From assembly GCA_018434355.1 (NCBI GenBank), contig JAHDPL010000022.1, positions 1-64,000 on the forward strand: DNA of 64,000 bases, in the 5' to 3' direction. The position numbers and the translations under genes were made by a program. Of the stretch, positions 57,066 through 64,000 are shown piece by piece (the first letter of the stretch is position 1; each line of letters starts with the position of its first letter). The notes under the pieces are model-generated. The model saw only the letters and a list, made by a program, of their open reading frames with translations, had not been told where the DNA came from and searched no databases. The stretch is from Sporomusaceae bacterium (GTDB taxonomy: Bacteria; Bacillota; Negativicutes; UBA1444).

Positions 57066-57599
57066 ATGAACGTCTTACTGCATATCTGCTGCGGTCCCTG
57101 TTCGATAGCGCCGATTCAGCAACTGCGCGAGCAGGGTCATCAATTGCAGGGCTATTTTTTCAACCCCAATATACATCCCTATAAAGAATTTAAACGCCGT
57201 CTGGACACTTTGCAGGAGTATGTTGCAGCCATCGAATTGCCATTGATGGTCGATCAACGTTATTTGTTGGAGGAGTTTTTGCAACGTGCAATGCAAACTG
57301 GCTGCGACCGCTGTGAACAGTGCTATGAAATGCGGTTTCTGCAAACGGCAATTGCGGCAAAAGAACAAGGCTGCGAGGCTTTTTCCACGACATTGTTGGT
57401 CAGTCCTTATCAAAAGCACGAACTGATTCGTCAGGTCGGCGAGCGAGTAGCCGAACAAACCGGGCTGCATTTCCTATACGAAGATTTTCGTCCTGGTTGG
57501 AAAGCTGCGGTTGAAATCAGCCGGCAACGTGAAATGTATCGGCAAGCTTATTGCGGCTGCATTTTCAGTGAAAAAGAGCGATATTGCAAGGCGAAATGA
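57066..57599 (+). CDS. queH: Epoxyqueuosine reductase QueH
   Basis: A 177-residue enzyme of the former DUF208 family. It reduces epoxyqueuosine to queuosine in tRNA and replaces QueG. Cysteine motifs: HICCGPCSIAP near the N-terminus, GCDRCEQCYEMR in the middle, and YCGCIFSEKERY at the end, which hold iron-sulfur and redox cysteines. It lies a few genes before queA and tgt, the earlier queuosine steps. It starts six bases after ruvB. Confidence 0.95.
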   Translation: MNVLLHICCGPCSIAPIQQLREQGHQLQGYFFNPNIHPYKEFKRRLDTLQEYVAAIELPLMVDQRYLLEEFLQRAMQTGCDRCEQCYEMRFLQTAIAAKEQGCEAFSTTLLVSPYQKHELIRQVGERVAEQTGLHFLYEDFRPGWKAAVEISRQREMYRQAYCGCIFSEKERYCKAK

Positions 57600-57623
57600 C
57601 CACCAGAGCAAGGGAGTCGCTGC

Positions 57624-57833
57624 ATGGGAAAATTGTTGATGACGCTGGGGGTTTTGCTGCTGCTTGGCGGCGCTGTACTATATTTTGGCGAGAAGTATTT
57701 CAATTTGGGACGTTTGCCGGGAGATATCCATATTGAACGGGATAATTTCCGGTTTCATTTTCCGATTGTTACCTCACTTTTGGTCAGCGCAATTTTAACC
57801 ATCCTTCTGAATTTGTTTTTTGGACGCCGTTGA
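57624..57833 (+). CDS. DUF2905 small membrane protein
   Basis: A 69-residue protein with two membrane helices (about 3-22 and 46-65) flanking GRLPGDIHIERDNFRFHFPI, the family's conserved block. Function unknown. It is common in this position near ruvB and queA in Firmicutes. AAGGGAG precedes the ATG. Confidence 0.92.
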   Translation: MGKLLMTLGVLLLLGGAVLYFGEKYFNLGRLPGDIHIERDNFRFHFPIVTSLLVSAILTILLNLFFGRR

Positions 57834-57864
57834 AAGGCGTTATTCTTTAACCGGAGGTGATCCT

Positions 57865-59235
57865 ATGAGACAGTTGGCAAATACGCGACTCGTTATTGTT
57901 TTGTTCCTGTTTGTCTGGTTCTGGCTGAGCGGATTGTTGGCGCCCGCTGTGCTGGCAGCACCAGACACGAACGAACCGACCATCAGGGTCGGTCTGATGA
58001 CCAAGCAGTTCGGCATCCTGGCCGAAAGCAACGGTAGTTACGAGATTGTAAATGTGGATACGAATAAAGTGCAGGCGGAATATGCCGCTGGCGCAAAAAC
58101 ACGTATCGGGTTGCGCGAAGGCAAATTTGTCATCAACAATACGGTAGTCGAAGGCGATCGGTTTCGGATTGCACCGCGCAAATCGAAAAGCATGGAACGC
58201 GAAGACCGGTTGATTGAAATCAACAACCGGCGCTACCGCGGTGTGATCGAAGTGTTTCGGACCCAGGGAACGAATGGCCTGACTGCCGTGAACGTGGTAC
58301 CGGTAGATGATTATGTCTATGGACTGATGCTGCGCGATATTTCGCCTGAATGGCCTGAACAGGCGTTAAAGGCCCAGGCGGTCGCGACACGGACCTTTGC
58401 CCTGTACAATGTCGGAAAGCACAAGAATGAAGGATTCGACCTGTGCGCCAGTAAAGATTGTTTGGTTTATGAAGGGCAAACCGGCGAAGATGCGCGTATC
58501 GCCAAAGCTATCAAGGATACGCGGGGAATCGTGCTGACGCATCAGGGATATCTGGCAGCGGCGTATTATCATTTAAGCAGCGGCGGTTATACGGAAAACA
58601 GCGAAAATGTTTGGGCAAAAGCTTATCCGTATCTGCGCGGCGTGCCTGACTCGGATCAAACCAGCCCATATTTTCAATGGCAAAAGCGAATCACGCCGGT
58701 TGATCTGGAAGGCTTGTTAAAAGCTCAGGGATACTCGCTGGGTTCATTGACCGCGATCGAAATCTCCAAACGCACGGTTGCCCCGATGAATAAACCGGAC
58801 CGCGGCGTATCCGGCCGTATCCGGACGATTACTTTCATCGGCAAAGACGGCGTGGTAGCACTGACCGGCGAAAAAATCCAGCAATTGCTTTCACTGCCCA
58901 GTAGCTTGTTTGATTTGAAAATCGCCGTGCCGATCGACAGCATCGACAGCAATATCACAGATAGTTATGGCGATCGGGACACAAAACAGATTCAAATAAA
59001 CCTGCCGCCCAGCGCTTCAGGTGGGTTGCTGACTGACCGTGAAGGCATCCACCGTATCAATGGAGTGAAAAACGAAACGATTTTCATTGAGGGTTATGGT
59101 TGGGGACATGGCGTTGGAATGTCGCTTTGGGGCGCCAAGACAATGGCGGAAAAAGCGATTAATCCTGGCCCGGATTATTATGTTTCCATCCTCAAACACT
59201 ATTATCAAGACATCAAGATCGGCAAATGGTATTGA
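57865..59235 (+). CDS. SpoIID/LytB-domain protein
   Basis: A 456-residue exported protein. A signal peptide (about 1-32) ends in AVLAAPD. The SpoIID domain follows, with [29 protein letters not shown]-like [18 protein letters not shown], and the C-terminal [20 protein letters not shown]. SpoIID proteins are lytic transglycosylases that cut denuded glycan during engulfment; other members act in general wall remodelling, so sporulation is supported but not proven. The glutamate of [13 protein letters not shown] is in the position of the SpoIID catalytic acid. Start ATG 57865 follows CGGAGGTGA; the earlier in-frame ATG at 57820 has none. Confidence 0.92.
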   Translation: MRQLANTRLVIVLFLFVWFWLSGLLAPAVLAAPDTNEPTIRVGLMTKQFGILAESNGSYEIVNVDTNKVQAEYAAGAKTRIGLREGKFVINNTVVEGDRFRIAPRKSKSMEREDRLIEINNRRYRGVIEVFRTQGTNGLTAVNVVPVDDYVYGLMLRDISPEWPEQALKAQAVATRTFALYNVGKHKNEGFDLCASKDCLVYEGQTGEDARIAKAIKDTRGIVLTHQGYLAAAYYHLSSGGYTENSENVWAKAYPYLRGVPDSDQTSPYFQWQKRITPVDLEGLLKAQGYSLGSLTAIEISKRTVAPMNKPDRGVSGRIRTITFIGKDGVVALTGEKIQQLLSLPSSLFDLKIAVPIDSIDSNITDSYGDRDTKQIQINLPPSASGGLLTDREGIHRINGVKNETIFIEGYGWGHGVGMSLWGAKTMAEKAINPGPDYYVSILKHYYQDIKIGKWY

Positions 59236-59239
59236 GTAT

Positions 59240-61389
<2,150 letters not shown>

Positions 61390-61450
61390 AGCAGGATTTT
61401 TTTATACCCTGTGGAATTTTATAAAAGATAAAACATAAGGAGTGAGAGGT

Positions 61451-61762
61451 TTGCCGTCATTTTCTCCCGAAATTGATCAATTTATCCAAGGATCCTGGCC
61501 ACTGATTTTAATGGCTGTCGTTTTCTACTTTATTTTGTGGCGTCCGCAAAAGAAGGAACAGAAACGTCGGGCCGAGTTTTTGGCCAATTTGAAAAAGGGC
61601 GATAAAATTGTCACCATCGGCGGTTTATATGGAATTATCATCCGCTTGAATGAGAAAACTGCCACGATTCAAATTGCTGAAAAGGTTGAAGTCGATATCG
61701 CTCGCAGTGCAGTTAGTCATCAGCAACCGGCCCGCGGCAATGACGCTGCTGCTGACAAGTAA
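61451..61762 (+). CDS. yajC: Preprotein translocase subunit YajC
   Basis: A 103-residue protein with one membrane helix (about 16-33, LILMAVVFYFILWRP) and a cytoplasmic tail containing QKKEQKRRAEFLANLKKGDK, VTIGGLYG and VEVDIARSAV, the YajC signature. It associates with SecDF and the Sec channel. Start TTG 61451 has AAGGAG eight bases upstream; a GTG at 61442 overlaps that ribosome site. Confidence 0.94.
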   Translation: MPSFSPEIDQFIQGSWPLILMAVVFYFILWRPQKKEQKRRAEFLANLKKGDKIVTIGGLYGIIIRLNEKTATIQIAEKVEVDIARSAVSHQQPARGNDAAADK

Positions 61763-61805
61763 TTGCATATTGCTTTGCATTAAGCAATAACAAGGTTAAT
61801 TGAGG

Positions 61806-61850
61806 AATTGGGGCGAAGCGAACCATTCGAGGTCGCATTTTGCCCCAATT
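61806..61850 (+). terminator. Probable terminator between yajC and secD
   Basis: AATTGGGGC and GCCCCAATT form a perfect 9-bp stem around 27 bases that can form an inner GCGA/TCGC pair. A T-rich TTTGGTTTTC follows. The large loop makes it weaker than the other terminators. Confidence 0.6.
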
Positions 61851-61887
61851 TGGTTTTCTAGCAACAAGGCTGTCCAGCTTGTTTTCA

Positions 61888-61917
61888 TTGACACTCCGGC
61901 AGCTGAAGGAATATAAT
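61888..61917 (+). promoter_or_regulatory. Sigma-A promoter for secDF
   Basis: TTGACA (61888-61893) and TATAAT (61912-61917) are perfect hexamers 18 bp apart. Transcription would start near 61924, leaving about 32 bases of leader before TTG 61956. Confidence 0.85.
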
Positions 61918-61955
61918 AATCATGTTTGAAAAAAGAACGGTTGGGGGGAAACTAC

Positions 61956-63161
61956 TTGAGACCGGCAGAGCTTACAAAGTTTTTGGCCGTAGTGGCTGTC
62001 ATCGTTCTCGTTTGCGGCTACTACATCACTCCGCTGGCCATGTCAGTCAAGCAGGGACTTGACTTGCAGGGCGGCACGCATGTGGTTCTGGAAGCTGTCG
62101 ACACACCCGAGGCAAAAGTCGATGAGGATGCGGTCCGACGCGTACTCAAAGTCATCGAAAAGCGGATCAACGAACTCGGATTGACCGAGCCGATCATCCA
62201 ACGTCAGGGGGAGCGCCGAATCATCATTGAATTGCCGGGAGTAAAAGATCCTGAAAAAGCAATCGAAATGATCGGCAAGACCGCTTTGCTGGAATTTCAG
62301 GATGAAAAAGGCGTAACCCACCTTACCGGTAAAGACTTGAAAGATGCCCGGGCGCAAATCGACCAGGCGAAGCAAAACTTGGTTTCGCTTGAGTTTTCTG
62401 ATCAAGGCGGTAAAGTGTTCGGTGAGCTGACCAGTAAAAACGTCGGCAAACATATCGCAATCCTGCTTGACAAACAGGTGCTGACAAATCCGGTTGTCAA
62501 CGAACCGATTCTTGGCGGCAAAGCGGTCATTACTGGCAACAAAACAATTGAAGAAGCTGAGCGACTGGCTATTTTGCTGCGCTCCGGTTCCTTGCCGGTG
62601 AAAGTAGAAGTATTGGAGACAAGAACCGTCGGTCCTACGCTCGGTGATGACAGTAAAGAAAAAAGCAAACTTGCGTTTACTGTTGGCATTTTGTTGATCA
62701 CGGTATTCATGCTGGCATTTTACCGTTTATCGGGCCTGGTGGCCAACGTCAGTCTGCTGCTATATGTCGTAATGCTGTTGGTCTGTCTGCGGATGCTTAA
62801 TGCTACGTTGACGTTGCCAGGCATCGCCGGTATCATCCTGTCGATGGGAATGGCAGTTGATGCCAACGTGTTAATTTTTGAACGGTTCAAGGAAGAACAT
62901 CGCGCCGGCAAAACATTGCGGGCTTCGATGGACGCGGGCTTCAGTCGCGCCTTCGTCACTATTTTCGACTCTAATGTTACGACATTGTTTGCGTCCGTAA
63001 TCCTGTTCTTCTTTGGCAGCGGCCCGATCAAGGGTTTTGCGGTAACACTCAGTCTGGGTATTGTACTCAGCATGTTCACCGCGATTACCGTTACCAAGAT
63101 TCTGCTCAAGATGTTGATGAATGCCAGCTTGTTCAAGAGCGGCAAAGCTTATGGAGCGTAG
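61956..63161 (+). CDS. secD: Protein translocase subunit SecD
   Basis: A 401-residue RND-like subunit that uses the proton gradient to help release exported proteins. It has an N-terminal helix, a periplasmic P1 domain (GLDLQGGTHVVLEA, VIEKRINELGLTEPIIQRQG) and five C-terminal helices with MAVDANVLIFERFKEE. Start TTG 61956 has GGGGGG seven bases upstream and fits the promoter position; an in-frame TTG at 61926 would start at the transcription start itself. SecF follows on the same transcript. Confidence 0.95.
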   Translation: MRPAELTKFLAVVAVIVLVCGYYITPLAMSVKQGLDLQGGTHVVLEAVDTPEAKVDEDAVRRVLKVIEKRINELGLTEPIIQRQGERRIIIELPGVKDPEKAIEMIGKTALLEFQDEKGVTHLTGKDLKDARAQIDQAKQNLVSLEFSDQGGKVFGELTSKNVGKHIAILLDKQVLTNPVVNEPILGGKAVITGNKTIEEAERLAILLRSGSLPVKVEVLETRTVGPTLGDDSKEKSKLAFTVGILLITVFMLAFYRLSGLVANVSLLLYVVMLLVCLRMLNATLTLPGIAGIILSMGMAVDANVLIFERFKEEHRAGKTLRASMDAGFSRAFVTIFDSNVTTLFASVILFFFGSGPIKGFAVTLSLGIVLSMFTAITVTKILLKMLMNASLFKSGKAYGA

Positions 63162-63175
63162 GAGGGGTGAATGAC

Positions 63176-64000
63176 GTGAAGTTTTCTATCATTGAACGTA
63201 AAAACTGGTTTTTTGCCTTCTCGCTACTGATGATTTTAGCCGGTCTTGCTTCACTGGCAACACAAGGATTGAATCTGGGAATCGATTTCACCGGTGGAAC
63301 CCTGATCGACCTGAAATTTGCCAAACCTGTTTCAGTAGCTGAAGTGCGCGACGTATTGAAGGATTATAAACTCGAGAACAGTGTGGTTCAACTGGCTGCA
63401 ACCGAAAAAACGGATGTGGCGCCCAATGTGCTGATTCGGACGCATGTATTGAGTGAAGCCGAACGCAAGACTGTTCTGGAAGGCTTTACAGCAAAACTGG
63501 GCAAATTTGATATCATGCGGATAGAAAAAGTCGGCGCTACGATTGGGTCGGAGTTGACTCGTGAGGCGATTATCGCGCTGTTACTGTCATGGTTAATGAT
63601 GATCGCATATATTTCATACCGGTTCGAGTTCCGATTCGGTGTGGCTGGAATTCTGTCGCTGGTGCATGACGTGTTGATTGTCTTGGGCGTTTTCTCGATT
63701 CTTCGCAAAGAGATTGACGCCTCGTTTGTTGCTGCATTGTTGACGATTGTCGGCTATTCGATCAATGACACGATTGTCATTTTTGACCGAATCCGCGAAA
63801 ATCTCAAAACCATGAAGAAAGGCGAGACTTTGCCGGAAATGGTTGACCGCAGTATCTGGCAGACGATGACTCGTTCGATCTATACTGTTCTCACTGTGCT
63901 GTTCGCTACCGGTTCGTTGTATTTCCTCGGCGGCGAGACAACCAAGAATTTTTCCCTGGCTTTGTTGATCGGCTTTGTATCCGGCACCTATTCTTCAATC
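63176..64000 (+). CDS. secF: Protein translocase subunit SecF (partial at window end)
   Basis: The frame is open to the window end, showing 275 residues. It starts at GTG 63176 behind AGGAGGGGTG. The SecF pattern is clear: one N-terminal helix, NLGIDFTGGTLIDLKF, and a C-terminal membrane block with VGYSINDTIVIFDRIRENL. An ATG at 63171 meets a stop at once, so it is not used. A few C-terminal residues are probably missing. Confidence 0.95.
   Translation, partial: MKFSIIERKNWFFAFSLLMILAGLASLATQGLNLGIDFTGGTLIDLKFAKPVSVAEVRDVLKDYKLENSVVQLAATEKTDVAPNVLIRTHVLSEAERKTVLEGFTAKLGKFDIMRIEKVGATIGSELTREAIIALLLSWLMMIAYISYRFEFRFGVAGILSLVHDVLIVLGVFSILRKEIDASFVAALLTIVGYSINDTIVIFDRIRENLKTMKKGETLPEMVDRSIWQTMTRSIYTVLTVLFATGSLYFLGGETTKNFSLALLIGFVSGTYSSI

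Overview
The window reads as chromosomal DNA of an anaerobic Firmicute, most likely a diderm, motile member of the Negativicutes (Sporomusaceae type). That assignment is inference. It rests on Firmicute RNA leaders (threonine and phenylalanine T-boxes, an L20-type leader before infC), Firmicute gene orders (infC-rpmI-rplT, pheST-zapA-U32-mutS2, ruvCAB-queH-spoIID-queA-tgt-yajC-secDF), a SpoIID-family protein, and, less usual for a monoderm, an Aas/LplT lysophospholipid pair and a secreted NagZ. Gene density is high and there is no insertion sequence, prophage, CRISPR array or rRNA operon.

Layout. 1-4.3 kb: the tail of a TRAP-type permease, an acyl-CoA dehydrogenase with an operator-like promoter, tRNA-Val(GAC), a cupin, and a macrodomain/helix-turn-helix fusion next to a von Willebrand A protein. 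4.3-20.5 kb is a signalling region: a PAS-GAF-PAS-GGDEF cyclase, UspA, an MFS transporter, a membrane SpoIIE-type phosphatase fused to an anti-sigma-like ATPase, two chemoreceptors, TetR and GntR regulators with visible operators, a GGDEF-EAL protein, a small export protein and MenG. 20.6-26.2 kb: a MurNAc/muropeptide salvage operon (zinc dehydrogenase, MurP-like PTS EIIBC, MupG, MurQ, NagA). 26.4-32.9 kb: a YjfB-type motility microgene, then a lipid operon (alpha/beta hydrolase, short-chain dehydrogenase, Aas, LplT), then a SprA-like protein. 32.9-44.5 kb: T-box-thrS, L20 leader-infC-rpmI-rplT, a class II aldolase, KtrBA, a SpoU methyltransferase, the YqzL microgene, T-box-pheST. 44.6-54 kb: zapA, U32 peptidase, mutS2, DUF2148, and on the minus strand nagZ and a class A PBP. 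54-64 kb: yebC, ruvCAB, queH, DUF2905, spoIID-like, queA, tgt, yajC, secD and partial secF.

How the parts connect. Cell-wall turnover appears three times (PBP1A, exported NagZ, MurP-MupG-MurQ-NagA), forming a plausible path from peptidoglycan fragments to glucosamine-6-phosphate. Motility and second-messenger functions are concentrated in the first half (two c-di-GMP enzymes, two chemoreceptors, YjfB behind a sigma-D-like promoter). QueH, QueA and Tgt are three steps of queuosine tRNA modification. Three features are easily overlooked: infC starts at an ATT codon, a 31-codon yqzL gene lies before the phenylalanine T-box, and a short terminator-ended RNA lies upstream of the second chemoreceptor. 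The least understood pieces are the macrodomain-HTH/VWA pair, the hydrolase-SDR-Aas-LplT operon, and the unnamed RNA.
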